Below are positions 1-8,339 of a stretch of DNA of 51,787 nt, piece by piece. A program made the translations under genes and the position numbers. Each line of letters opens with the position of its first letter. Position 1 is the first letter of the stretch. The stretch is from JACTOJ01 sp032335695. GTDB taxonomy: Bacteria > Bacillota > Clostridia > Clostridiales > Clostridiaceae. The stretch is taken from contig NZ_JACTOJ010000029.1 of assembly GCF_032335695.1 (NCBI RefSeq), positions 1-51,787 on the forward strand, read 5' to 3'. The notes under the pieces were generated by a model. That model saw nothing but the letters and a program-made list of their open reading frames with translations. It was not told the origin of the DNA and did not search any database.

Positions 1-89
<89 letters not shown>

Positions 90-307
90 AAAGTTTGAAT
101 TGCTCATTACTTGTTGTACAATATCGTGATAACCTGTGTATTACTTTGTCAGCGTCGTCGCTCTGTTCCTCATTGGCGCAAGCCAACTCCGGTACTCACT
201 CCTAGCTTTCGCGTACTACTTGGTTCTAACGATATCTTACAAATGCTATTTACATTTGTAAAATCTGCTGGATTTACCTTATATCAAAGAATTGATATTT
301 TTCCTTC

Positions 308-324
308 TGTTCAATTTTCAAAGA
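308..324 (-). promoter_or_regulatory. boxA-like antitermination element in the rrn leader
   Basis: The minus strand reads TCTTTGAAAATTGAACA, close to the TTTGAAAA-type boxA found upstream of 16S genes in Firmicutes. It lies between the rrn promoter and the 16S 5' end, where NusB/NusE-dependent antitermination signals are expected. The call rests on motif and position only. Confidence 0.55.
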
Positions 325-359
325 CCTTGTCTTCATTACTGCATTGCTACAGCTTAATC

Positions 360-389
360 ATAATATCATTTCTACTTATAGGTTGTCAA
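360..389 (-). promoter_or_regulatory. Probable sigma-A promoter of the rrn operon
   Basis: The minus strand shows TTGACA at 384-389 and TATTAT at 360-365 with an 18-base spacer. It lies about 270 bases upstream of the 16S 5' end, a normal distance for a clostridial rrn leader. The rest of the 90-633 gap is leader and AT-rich sequence. A hairpin at about 557-587 (arms around GCATA/TATGC) and one copy of repeat family R1 lie upstream of the promoter. Confidence 0.6.
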
Positions 390-515
390 TAGATTTTTAA
401 ATTTTTTATATTTTTATTTGTTTATCATTTTTATCTTGAAAAATGTACAATAAAAGTTGATATAACTGAAACTATGAAATAAGCTTTTAACTCAACATTT
501 TTAATTTCGAATTTA

Positions 516-548
516 TTTTAAATCTGTGTTGATTTTTGATTTAAAATA
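516..548. repeat. Short interspersed repeat R1 (copy 1)
   Basis: The segment TTTTAAATCTGTGTTGATTT followed by GATTTAAAAT is an imperfect inverted repeat. It closely matches segments at 3908-3950, 4031-4074 and 20647-20695. It is non-coding. Confidence 0.45.
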
Positions 549-633
549 GATAAGTCTTAAATAAGCATAAATATATGCCTATTTAAAACTCTACATACAT
601 TGTTAGAAATTTTTCATGTCTTTGAAATATAAA

Positions 634-1413
634 CTAATTCCAGCTTGTCTGAATTATATCCAATACCATTTTGCCTATTTTTGAAACTGTTACCATACCA
701 TAAACATTGTTTGGAAGATTATTTGACATAACAGTTACTATAAACTTTCCCTTATCTATATCTATATAAGCAGTGTCATTTTCAACATATTCTTCTTCTC
801 CTGGATTAGATGCCACAGTATCCTTAATCTTTTCTAGATAAAAAAATGTTATTCTATTTTTTACTTGCTGCTTTTTAAGTATATTAATGATTCTGCTGCT
901 GTGTTCTTGAGATAAGAATTTTTCGTCTAGAAGAAGCTTCCAGCATTTAGATATGTCTTTACAGGTACTAACGTTTTTATTTGCCTGCAAATTTTTCTGT
1001 GAAAACTTGCCAGTAAGCTTTGTATTCATAAGTCCCATGTCGTATAGTCCACTATTTATTTCATCTATTCCCATTATATCTATTAATTTATTTGTTGCTG
1101 TATCATCATTTTGCATTAACATAGCAATCATAAGTTCATTTATACTATATTCTCTTTCATCTAATTCGTTTAGTATCCCGCCATTATATATCATGTCCTT
1201 TTTTCCAATAAATATCTTGTCCTTAAAATCTATATTTCCTTCTTCGGCTTGATGCATCAAACTAATAGCAATAGGAAGTTTTATGCACCCTGCAGCTGGC
1301 ATAATAACGTTTTCATTTGTTACATAACAATATCCACTGTTTAAATCTTCGAAATAAAAACTATACATCCCTAATCGACTATCTATGAATCTTTTTACAT
1401 CTTTCAAATTCAA
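634..1413 (-). CDS. Beta-lactamase-fold (class A-like) protein lacking catalytic residues
   Basis: The 259-residue protein has the overall plan of the class A beta-lactamase / serine hydrolase family: an N-terminal strand pair, a helix of the SxxK type, the helix carrying the SDN-type motif, and a C-terminal sheet. The key motifs are altered. The SxxK serine is Gly42 (GCIK, Lys45 kept), the SDN motif reads Asn102-Asp103-Asp104 (followed by TATN), and the KTG motif reads Asn203-Pro204-Gly205. No signal peptide or membrane segment is visible, so it is probably cytoplasmic, unlike true beta-lactamases. The start is TTG at 1413, two bases after a GAGGTG ribosome binding site; TTG at 1407 is spaced better (eight bases) and is possible. 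It is probably a pseudoenzyme; the ligand is unknown. Confidence 0.75.
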   Translation of the reverse strand: MNLKDVKRFIDSRLGMYSFYFEDLNSGYCYVTNENVIMPAAGCIKLPIAISLMHQAEEGNIDFKDKIFIGKKDMIYNGGILNELDEREYSINELMIAMLMQNDDTATNKLIDIMGIDEINSGLYDMGLMNTKLTGKFSQKNLQANKNVSTCKDISKCWKLLLDEKFLSQEHSSRIINILKKQQVKNRITFFYLEKIKDTVASNPGEEEYVENDTAYIDIDKGKFIVTVMSNNLPNNVYGMVTVSKIGKMVLDIIQTSWN

Positions 1414-1610
1414 TACACCTCTATACTTATAATATTTATAATATTTATTATATTATATACGTTTTTGTATATATTTTCTATAATATTTTTCTAATTTTTA
1501 AAATATTTCAAATAGTATGAAATAATAATTTTTTTTAAAATTTTTAACAGAGTTGTGCCAAAAAAATTATTTATTTTCACATATTAAGATAAGATTCGTA
1601 AGGATAAATT

Positions 1611-1696
1611 TCAAGTAAGAAGTAAGAGGTAAAAATTAATAGTCGCTGAATTTTCTTACCTTTATTTTTACTTCTTACCTTTTATTTATTAACTTG
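1611..1696. repeat. Interspersed repeat R2 (copy 1), imperfect inverted repeat
   Basis: The left arm TCAAGTAAGAAGTAAGAGG is mirrored imperfectly by a right arm rich in ACTTCTTACCT and ending AACTTG. The same phrases recur at 3125-3216 and 46131-46283. It lies in the 1414-1850 gap, which otherwise holds AT-rich sequence and an R1-like copy. Confidence 0.5.
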
Positions 1697-1732
1697 TTCT
1701 TAGCTATCTCTCTTTAAAATAACTTTATCTTA

Positions 1733-1818
1733 AGGCTCTGTTTTAACTCAGTTGGGTTCTCAAAGAAACCATGTCTAGGTGATCAAAGACTTTATCAACA
1801 TCCTTTTAAAACATAGCA
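1733..1818. repeat. R1-like interspersed repeat (diverged copy)
   Basis: It begins GGCTCTGTTTTAACTCAG and ends TTTTAAAACATAGC, the same ends as the R1 copy at 20647-20695, with a diverged and longer centre. It lies just downstream of the phosphofructokinase gene. Confidence 0.4.
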
Positions 1819-1850
1819 TATCTTAAAAGTGCCATAGCTCCAGCATAGGT

Positions 1851-2948
1851 TTAATCGCCAAAGCTTATTCCTATCTCTTTAGCTATTTTAACTAATTCCC
1901 CATCCGGATTTACATTTTTATTATTGCCTATCACGTTCTCCAAACTTTCATAACAGACCTCGTCCCCTTTTAAGCATACCATATTTCCAAATTTACCTTC
2001 TCTTATTAATTCAACTGCAGCTACTCCATATCTTGTCGATAATATTCTATCATATGTAGACGTATTTCCACCCCTCTGTACATGACCTAGTACAGTACTT
2101 CTCACTTCATGATTCTTAATCAATTTTTCCAAATCATAGGCGATTTTATTTGCTATTCCTCCTAATCGTATAGGATCTGGACTATCCTCTACTATTTTGC
2201 TGATTACCACGTCTCCATTTTTAGGTTTTGCACCTTCTGCTACCACTATAATCGTAAATGGTTTTCCTTCGCTTTCTCTTTCTCTTACTTTGTCTACTAT
2301 TTTTTCTATGTCATAGGGTATTTCTGGTATTAAAATAACATCTGCAGATCCAGCTATTCCTGAATGCAAAGCTATCCATCCTGCATTTCTCCCCATTACT
2401 TCACAAAGCATTATTCTGTGATGTGATTCAGCTGTAGTATGCAATCTGTCCAACGCTTCTGTAGCAACACCAATTGCTGTATTAAATCCAAAGGTTACAT
2501 CTGTGGCAGCCAAATCATTATCTATAGTTTTGGGGACTCCTATAACGTTTACTCCTTTTCTAGAAAAATCTCTTGCACTAGTTAGTGTGCCATCTCCTCC
2601 TATTACTACTAATACATCAACGCCTTCTTTTCTGAGATTTTCTACTGCTACATCCGAGACATCTTCTTTTACAATTTTGCCATTTCTTTCAACAGAATAG
2701 TTGAAAAGGTTATCCTTGTTTGAGCTGTATAGAATAGTTCCTCCTCTATGCAATATACCTGATACAGAATTTAGTGTTAAAGGCATGAAATCATTATTAT
2801 ACAATCCTCTATACCCAAATTTATACCCTATTACTTCGTAACCATACTGCAATATAGCTGTTCTAGTCACCGCCCTTATGACTGCATTTAAACCAGGACA
2901 GTCTCCTCCACCAGTTAAAAGTGCTATTTTTTTGATCGTGTTTGCCAT
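1851..2948 (-). CDS. pfkA: 6-phosphofructokinase, probably ATP-dependent
   Basis: It phosphorylates fructose 6-phosphate to fructose 1,6-bisphosphate, the committed step of glycolysis, in the cytoplasm. At 365 residues it is longer than the roughly 320-residue E. coli PfkA. Visible motifs are the N-terminal GGGDCPGLNAVIR nucleotide loop, GGDGT, the catalytic PKTIDND and the sugar-binding MGRNAGW. At the two positions that separate phosphoryl donors, it has Gly (as in ATP enzymes, E. coli Gly104) and Lys (PKTIDND, E. coli Gly124). This Gly/Lys pair is known from ATP-using enzymes of actinobacteria and trypanosomes, so ATP is the likelier donor. A strong ribosome binding site (GGGGGAG) precedes the ATG. 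It is monocistronic. A second, PPi-type enzyme lies at 28847-30076. Confidence 0.93.
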   Translation of the reverse strand: MANTIKKIALLTGGGDCPGLNAVIRAVTRTAILQYGYEVIGYKFGYRGLYNNDFMPLTLNSVSGILHRGGTILYSSNKDNLFNYSVERNGKIVKEDVSDVAVENLRKEGVDVLVVIGGDGTLTSARDFSRKGVNVIGVPKTIDNDLAATDVTFGFNTAIGVATEALDRLHTTAESHHRIMLCEVMGRNAGWIALHSGIAGSADVILIPEIPYDIEKIVDKVRERESEGKPFTIIVVAEGAKPKNGDVVISKIVEDSPDPIRLGGIANKIAYDLEKLIKNHEVRSTVLGHVQRGGNTSTYDRILSTRYGVAAVELIREGKFGNMVCLKGDEVCYESLENVIGNNKNVNPDGELVKIAKEIGISFGD

Positions 2949-2976
2949 TATATCTCCCCCAAGACAGTTTTCTTTA

Positions 2977-3005
2977 ATTATACTATAACGGCACAGATAT
3001 TTAAA
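2977..3005 (-). promoter_or_regulatory. Candidate promoter of the phosphofructokinase gene
   Basis: On the minus strand a perfect TATAAT (2977-2982) lies about 30 bases before the start codon. A weak -35 (TTTAAA at 3000-3005) sits 17 bases further up. Confidence 0.45.
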
Positions 3006-3124
3006 TATTTTTTCAATTATTGTATTTTTTTACAATTAGTATTTACTATACATTTAAAAGATACCTTAAACTTTATATCTTCAATTCTTAATTCACAGAT
3101 TATAAGTAATAGATAAATGGTAAA

Positions 3125-3216
3125 TTTCAATTAAGAAGCAAGAGGTAAAAAGTAATAGTTATTGATGTAATCGTCTTTTTGTGAGCCGATTTCTTTTAAA
3201 TTTTTCCTCTTGCTGC
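3125..3216. repeat. Interspersed repeat R2 (copy 2)
   Basis: It contains TTCAATTAAGAAGCAAGAGG, a variant of the R2 left arm. GCAAGAGG (3138-3145) is mirrored exactly by CCTCTTGC (3206-3213). The GAGCCGATTTCT segment is shared with the copy at 46131-46283. It fills much of the 2949-3354 gap, in which I see no gene. Confidence 0.5.
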
Positions 3217-3354
3217 AGTTTGATGCCAGGGAAAAAATAATTATATATTTATAAAAAATTAATCAAGGTTGAATTTTTACTCATTAACTGCTCTTACATA
3301 TTGAAAAATTTCATATTACAAATTGAAGATACTCTAATACAGTTGACGAATATG

Positions 3355-3813
3355 TCACCCATGATATGCTATAAGATTATATGCTTCATTTAATTTGTCA
3401 CTTTCTTCTTCATCATACTGCCCATTATAGCATTCAATATTCTGATGAATATCTATATAAAACCCATCTTCTTTGCTAACCAAATCATTATCTTTTAAAT
3501 TATTTGCTGCATCTTCATCAAATATAAAATTCCACTCTTCTCTATCCAAGTACTCACTATACTCATCATAATCATCATAAGGTATTTTTTCGCAATATTC
3601 TCCGTCATAAAAAACAACTATTTCTTCGTTTACATATAACATCTTTTCAACCCTCGCCCAAGTAGGGGTATTACTTATGTTAGATGATATTATTAATACT
3701 AAATCATCATTTATTCTGCAAAGCTTAGCACATTGAATTCTTCCCATGCCGATATCATTTTGTATCCACTTTTTATCTTTTATTATTTTTTTTAATCTTT
3801 CTATGTTATTCAT
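3355..3813 (-). CDS. Hypothetical acidic cytoplasmic protein
   Basis: I do not recognise this 152-residue protein. It has a basic N-terminal 20 residues (MNNIERLKKIIKDKKW), a central predicted beta-rich part, and a C-terminal half very rich in Asp, Glu and Tyr (for example YDDYDEYSEYL). There is no signal peptide or membrane segment. The ATG at 3813 is preferred over upstream GTG/ATG codons because it has an AGGGGTG ribosome binding site six bases upstream. It is flanked by repeats and appears to be transcribed alone. Confidence 0.7.
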   Translation of the reverse strand: MNNIERLKKIIKDKKWIQNDIGMGRIQCAKLCRINDDLVLIISSNISNTPTWARVEKMLYVNEEIVVFYDGEYCEKIPYDDYDEYSEYLDREEWNFIFDEDAANNLKDNDLVSKEDGFYIDIHQNIECYNGQYDEEESDKLNEAYNLIAYHG

Positions 3814-3907
3814 AATCATCACCCCTATAATTAATTATTTTCTTTCAATAGATTTTATTATTTACATATACTCGTATATTATTCTAAAAATAAATAACTA
3901 AAGTAAT

Positions 3908-3950
3908 GTTTTAAATCAGTATTAAAGATCAACGCTGATTAAAACAGAAC
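3908..3950. repeat. R1 repeat (copy 2)
   Basis: GTTTTAAATCAGTATTAAAG is followed by ATCAACGCTGATTAAAACAG, giving an imperfect inverted repeat. A sister copy lies 80 bases away at 4031-4074, the two flanking a longer hairpin. Confidence 0.5.
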
Positions 3951-3960
3951 ATATTTAAAA

Positions 3961-4013
3961 AGACTCTGCTTAAAAATAAGTGTTCATCATTTCACCTATT
4001 TTAAACAGAGTCT
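3961..4013 (-). terminator. Long hairpin, likely terminator of uppP
   Basis: AGACTCTG (3961-3968) pairs exactly with CAGAGTCT (4006-4013), and the stem extends inward through TTAAAAATA against TATTTTAA. On the minus strand the stem is followed by TTTTTAAAT. It lies downstream of uppP and between two R1 repeats, so it may be part of a composite repeat that also terminates transcription. Confidence 0.55.
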
Positions 4014-4030
4014 AATTTAACTAAAGGAAT

Positions 4031-4074
4031 GCTTTAAATCAGCTTAAAAATCAACACCGATTTAAAACAGAACC
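4031..4074. repeat. R1 repeat (copy 3)
   Basis: GCTTTAAATCAGCTTAAAAA is followed by TCAACACCGATTTAAAACAG. It is a near twin of the copy at 3908-3950. Confidence 0.5.
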
Positions 4075-4112
4075 TAATTATAATACTTATAAATTAAAGC
4101 ATATCTATATTA

Positions 4113-4949
4113 TTAAATTGTTATGAGCTTAGCTGCTGCTAATATTAATAGCAATATACCTATGAATATTCTGTATATAGCAAACACTCTCATTGGTTTC
4201 TTCTTTAAGAAAGCTATGAATTTTTCTACTACTACTAAAGCTACTAAAAAGGCTATCACAAAACCTACTATTAAAGCTACTGTATTTCCTGCATTAAAAG
4301 TAACTGTATGACTCTTTAAAGCTTTTATTAGCTTAAGTCCTGTAGCGCCCACCATGGTTGGTATTGCTAGAAAAAAGGAAAATTCTGATGCTGCCACGCT
4401 ATCAAGTCCAGTGAACCAGCCGCCCATGATTGTTGACGCAGATCTTGACATTCCTGGCCACATAGCCAAACACTGGAAGAAACCTATCTTTATTGCTTGT
4501 GAATATGTAACATCTTCCATATTTCTTACTGTAGCTTTTTTTCTATATTTATTTTCCATATAGATCATTAATATTGCACCTATTATGAGAGCAGCTATTA
4601 CTGTAGGCGCATTCATTAAATGTGCATCTATAGTATTATCTAATAAAAATCCTAGTACCGCTGCTGGTAAGAATCCTATAATTATTGTAGACCAAAGTTT
4701 AAAACCATACCCTTTTATATCAGTAAATGAATGCTTTATCTTTTCCCAATATAAAACTACTATAGCAAGTATAGCTCCTAATTGAATAACTATAGTAAAT
4801 AAGTTTGCATATTCTTTTCCATAAGGGCTGTTAAATCCAATCAAACTTTCTGCTATAATCATGTGTCCTGTGGAAGATATAGGTAAGAATTCTGTTATAC
4901 CCTCTACTATACCTATAATTACTGCCTTTAACATAAATAATAAATCCAT
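4113..4949 (-). CDS. uppP: Undecaprenyl-diphosphate phosphatase UppP (BacA)
   Basis: This integral membrane enzyme dephosphorylates undecaprenyl diphosphate to the carrier lipid used in peptidoglycan and polysaccharide export; overexpression of the family gives bacitracin resistance. The 278 residues match the family length. The signature ExxxE region GIVEGITEFLPISSTGH (residues 13-29) and the second signature PGMSRS are both present, along with about eight hydrophobic segments. The ribosome binding site is modest (AGAGAAGTG). It is monocistronic, ending at the hairpin 3961-4013. Confidence 0.96.
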   Translation of the reverse strand: MDLLFMLKAVIIGIVEGITEFLPISSTGHMIIAESLIGFNSPYGKEYANLFTIVIQLGAILAIVVLYWEKIKHSFTDIKGYGFKLWSTIIIGFLPAAVLGFLLDNTIDAHLMNAPTVIAALIIGAILMIYMENKYRKKATVRNMEDVTYSQAIKIGFFQCLAMWPGMSRSASTIMGGWFTGLDSVAASEFSFFLAIPTMVGATGLKLIKALKSHTVTFNAGNTVALIVGFVIAFLVALVVVEKFIAFLKKKPMRVFAIYRIFIGILLLILAAAKLITI

Positions 4950-5142
4950 TTTTTCACTTCTCTTTCTGATGTTTTAATGCAAAATATAAATTTAATATTA
5001 TTTACTTTTTAATTAGTGTCAATAAGATATTATATAATCTCCTTTTCCTTTATTATTATATAATATTAATACGATATATCAACATATATATTTCTAAATA
5101 TGAAAATTTAATCTATTTTTAATAATAGCCTATTTCTGCAAA

Positions 5143-6942
5143 TTAATAAAACAAGACAAAGTCAGGCAGTTTAATAGATGTATTGTTAGGAGAGCTCTTA
5201 TATTGCTCTATCAGTTTTTGCACCTTAGAATAATTATCATTTATGGTATTTTTGGTATACTCATCGCTAGAGTTAGCTATACCTTCCTTGGCTTTTTGAA
5301 TATTATACAAGCCTTTGTCCAAATTATTTTCAACTATTATATAATAGCAGCCTGCATTATTAAGAGACATAATATCGTTATTATCAGATTGATAAGCATT
5401 TCTTATCTCTTTTATGGCCAAATCATATTTTTGCTGCTGCATATATATAGTTCCTAAGGTTCTATGATATTTGGGAACTGTAGCATCTATTTGCATACAT
5501 TCATTAAGCTTATTTATAGCTTCATCAAATTTATTATTACTAATGTTAATCATTGATATATTGTACTTTATTTCCGGATCAGCAGGCCTTACTATTTCGG
5601 CAAAATTAAAATATTCTAAAGCTTTATCTGTATTCTTAGCTGTGTTCCAATAGTAATTAGCTAGATTATTCATTATATTGCTGTTATATGGTTCTATGTA
5701 AAGTGCCGTTCTAAAATAAGGTTCCCCTTCGCCGCTTTTATCCATGGCTTTTAATATCTCAGGCATCAGCATTCCATAATTATCTGCATACTGCTTATTC
5801 TTAACTATAGACATTTTACAATATTTTAATGCCTCATCATAATCCTTTTTCTCCAAATAAAACCATGCTGCTGTATGTAAAATTCTATAATCATCGCTAT
5901 TGCTGCTTATAAGAGCGTTTATCATACTGTTAGCTTTATCTATTTGATTGCTGTTTTCATAAATAGAAGCTTGTACTAAAACTTTTTCTAAGGTTCCGAT
6001 ATTTGTTTTTGAAGCATCATCCAGATATTTTTGAGCTAAATCCGTTGTTTCCTGCCTCATAGAATATATCTTAGCTAACCACATTTTATAAGCTGGTTCA
6101 TCCGGATTTTTATTGAATATATCTGTTATTTTTTCAAGCAGCTCATCCTTGTTATAGGCCGACATTTGTGCAAGTACATCAAATACTTTATATTCATCTC
6201 TACTAATATACCAGGCGTCTTTTAATAGCTTCAAACCGCTATCCCAGTTGTCTACACTTAATTCCAAGGAAGCATACAGAGCTGTATCAAAAGAGGAAGT
6301 CTTATCTAAGGGATAGTTGTCAATCAAGCTCTTGGCTTTATCCTTTTCACCATTTGCCATATAAACAGGAATCATAGTCTTTATTATCTTTTTATCAGTT
6401 TTAAATTCTTTTAATGCATTGTCTCCATATTGCAAGGCTTTAGTAAAATCTTTATTCATATAACTTGTGAATATTATATAATTTGCTACTTCCGAGTCTT
6501 TTTGCAAATAATTCTTTTGAGATATTATTTTACTATCCTCTTTATTTTTATTTTTTAACTGAATTGCTTCTTCTTCATATTTATTGGAATTTTCTATATC
6601 ACCTTTTACTGAGTAAACTTCAGCTATTTTTATTAGCCATAAAGGATTTGCTTTGTCCTTACAAAATAATTTATTATATTCCTCGATAGCCTTAGAATAA
6701 TCTGCCGCGTAAAAATATTTCTCAGCATCATTAGAGGTTATATTTACTGCCGGTTCAGAAATTTTCTTATCAGATTTATAAAGTAAATATGTACCTGTGC
6801 CTAATACTGCTATTGCCACTAGTATGCATATTGAAAGTATCTTTTTTCTAATGACTAGTCTTTTTATATCTAAACATGTCCTATGTACTTTGTTAATAAT
6901 TTTCTTTCGCTTACCTATATATGTCCTAAGCTTATTATTCAT
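5143..6942 (-). CDS. Membrane-anchored TPR-repeat protein
   Basis: The 599-residue protein has a basic N-terminus, one transmembrane helix (residues about 35-54), and then a long array of tetratricopeptide repeats from about residue 70 to 580, with typical patterns such as AEKYFYAADYSKAIEEYNKL and YMQQQKYDLAIKEIRNAY. The topology implies that the repeats lie outside the membrane. TPR arrays bind proteins; the partner is unknown. The gene is transcribed divergently from the CapA-like gene at 7147, and an exact palindrome lies between them. The ATG follows GGAAGGGAG. Confidence 0.85.
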   Translation of the reverse strand: MNNKLRTYIGKRKKIINKVHRTCLDIKRLVIRKKILSICILVAIAVLGTGTYLLYKSDKKISEPAVNITSNDAEKYFYAADYSKAIEEYNKLFCKDKANPLWLIKIAEVYSVKGDIENSNKYEEEAIQLKNKNKEDSKIISQKNYLQKDSEVANYIIFTSYMNKDFTKALQYGDNALKEFKTDKKIIKTMIPVYMANGEKDKAKSLIDNYPLDKTSSFDTALYASLELSVDNWDSGLKLLKDAWYISRDEYKVFDVLAQMSAYNKDELLEKITDIFNKNPDEPAYKMWLAKIYSMRQETTDLAQKYLDDASKTNIGTLEKVLVQASIYENSNQIDKANSMINALISSNSDDYRILHTAAWFYLEKKDYDEALKYCKMSIVKNKQYADNYGMLMPEILKAMDKSGEGEPYFRTALYIEPYNSNIMNNLANYYWNTAKNTDKALEYFNFAEIVRPADPEIKYNISMINISNNKFDEAINKLNECMQIDATVPKYHRTLGTIYMQQQKYDLAIKEIRNAYQSDNNDIMSLNNAGCYYIIVENNLDKGLYNIQKAKEGIANSSDEYTKNTINDNYSKVQKLIEQYKSSPNNTSIKLPDFVLFY

Positions 6943-7021
6943 AATCTCCCTTCCTTCATAGACTTAATCAATGCTATTTTACCAAATTAAATTTATTAAT
7001 ACCACTATATCTCAATACTTT

Positions 7022-7050
7022 TGTCAAAAATATCCGTATTTTAAATACGG
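7022..7050. promoter_or_regulatory. Palindrome CCGTATTTTAAATACGG in a divergent promoter region
   Basis: A perfect 8-1-8 palindrome at 7034-7050 sits immediately upstream of a minus-strand TTGACA (7022-7027) that would serve the TPR gene. On the plus strand a perfect TATAAT at 7116-7121 could be the -10 of the CapA-like gene. The palindrome may be an operator for one or both genes. Confidence 0.45.
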
Positions 7051-7146
7051 CAATAAATTTTTTACAAAAATCATTTTTTATTATGATAATTTTAAACTTT
7101 TAAATCTATATCTGTTATAATAAATTATTGAGGAAGGGGCAGTGCA

Positions 7147-8313
7147 ATGAAAAGAAGAAAGAAAAAGAAGAAAAATAGATTTATTGTTGTAATGTCATTT
7201 TTATTAATCACTATTTGTATATTATCTTATTTCGGTGTCAAATATATAATGTATAAAGACAGCAGCAATACCTCTTCACCTCTAGTTGCATCTAATGAAA
7301 ATAGTACAGATAATACTTCAAAGCAGTCTAATAATTATACAGCTGCTTATGACAATAAGCCGAATAATGCTGCTAATTCCGAGATCTCTGTTTTGATTAG
7401 TGCTATTGGAGATTGTACCATAGGCACTGATATTAAATTTAATAAATCGGTGTCTCTTCCAGCTTTTGTTGAGAAAAATCACAATGATCCAAACTATCTT
7501 TTTGGGAATGTTAAATCCATATTAGATAAGGATGATTTAACTATTGCCAATTTGGAAACAACTTTCACCACCTCTAATAGTAGACAAGATAAAACTTTTG
7601 CCTTTAAAGGAGATCCTAGTTTAGCTTCTTCACTAAAGTCTGGCTCCATTGAAGGTGTTAATTTATCAAATAACCATATTTATGATTATGGAACAGCTGG
7701 TTTTAACGATACTCTGGCAGCTCTTAAAAGTAATGAGGTTAATTATTTTGGTGAAGGTTATAAATGGAATACTTTCGTAAAAGGAATTGGTATTGCTTTT
7801 TTAGGTTATCAAGGTTGGTCCTCTGATAAAACTATTGAAAATAAAATAAAAGCTGATATTGCCCAGGAAAAAGCTAAAGGCAATATTGTTATAGTATCCT
7901 TTCATTGGGGAATAGAGGCAAGCTACTCACCTAGCAGCATACAAACGAATCTAGCTCATTTTTCTATAGATAATGGCGCTGATTTAGTTATTGGTCACCA
8001 TCCTCATGTCATTGAAGGTATAGAAAAATATAACAATAAATACATATGCTATAGCTTAGCTAATTTTTGTTTTGGCGGGAACTCAAACCCTTCAGATAAA
8101 GATACATTTATATTTCAAACAAAATTATATATTGAAAACAATAAAATAAGCAAACAGGAGGTGAAGGCTATTCCTTGCAGAATCTCATCAACTGATGCTT
8201 ACAATGATTATAAGCCTACACCATTAGAAGGAAATGAAAAATTAAAGTTATTAGAAAAATTAAATAAGCTCTCCATGAACTTGGATTTTAAAATAACTGA
8301 TGATTTTCAATAA
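7147..8313 (+). CDS. CapA/PgsA-family protein (metallophosphatase fold), membrane-anchored
   Basis: The 388-residue protein has a very basic N-terminus, a transmembrane helix (residues about 11-35), a Ser/Asn-rich linker and then a CapA (poly-gamma-glutamate biosynthesis, calcineurin-like) domain from about residue 79. Family motifs visible are GDCTIGTD, NLETTFT, LSNNHIYDYG, SFHWGIE and GHHPHVIEG, which carry the metal-binding residues. It acts outside the membrane. The start has an AGGAAGGGG ribosome binding site. The MurT and GatD genes follow at once, suggesting an envelope role; no pgsB/pgsC genes are present, so capsule synthesis as such is not supported. Confidence 0.88.
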   Translation: MKRRKKKKKNRFIVVMSFLLITICILSYFGVKYIMYKDSSNTSSPLVASNENSTDNTSKQSNNYTAAYDNKPNNAANSEISVLISAIGDCTIGTDIKFNKSVSLPAFVEKNHNDPNYLFGNVKSILDKDDLTIANLETTFTTSNSRQDKTFAFKGDPSLASSLKSGSIEGVNLSNNHIYDYGTAGFNDTLAALKSNEVNYFGEGYKWNTFVKGIGIAFLGYQGWSSDKTIENKIKADIAQEKAKGNIVIVSFHWGIEASYSPSSIQTNLAHFSIDNGADLVIGHHPHVIEGIEKYNNKYICYSLANFCFGGNSNPSDKDTFIFQTKLYIENNKISKQEVKAIPCRISSTDAYNDYKPTPLEGNEKLKLLEKLNKLSMNLDFKITDDFQ

Positions 8314-8339
8314 ATTATATATTTGTTTTTAAAAAGGGA

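Noticed and set aside
111..392. 93-residue plus-strand reading frame upstream of the 16S gene
   Set aside because: It lies in the rrn leader opposite the boxA and promoter, has no ribosome binding site and no recognisable protein features.
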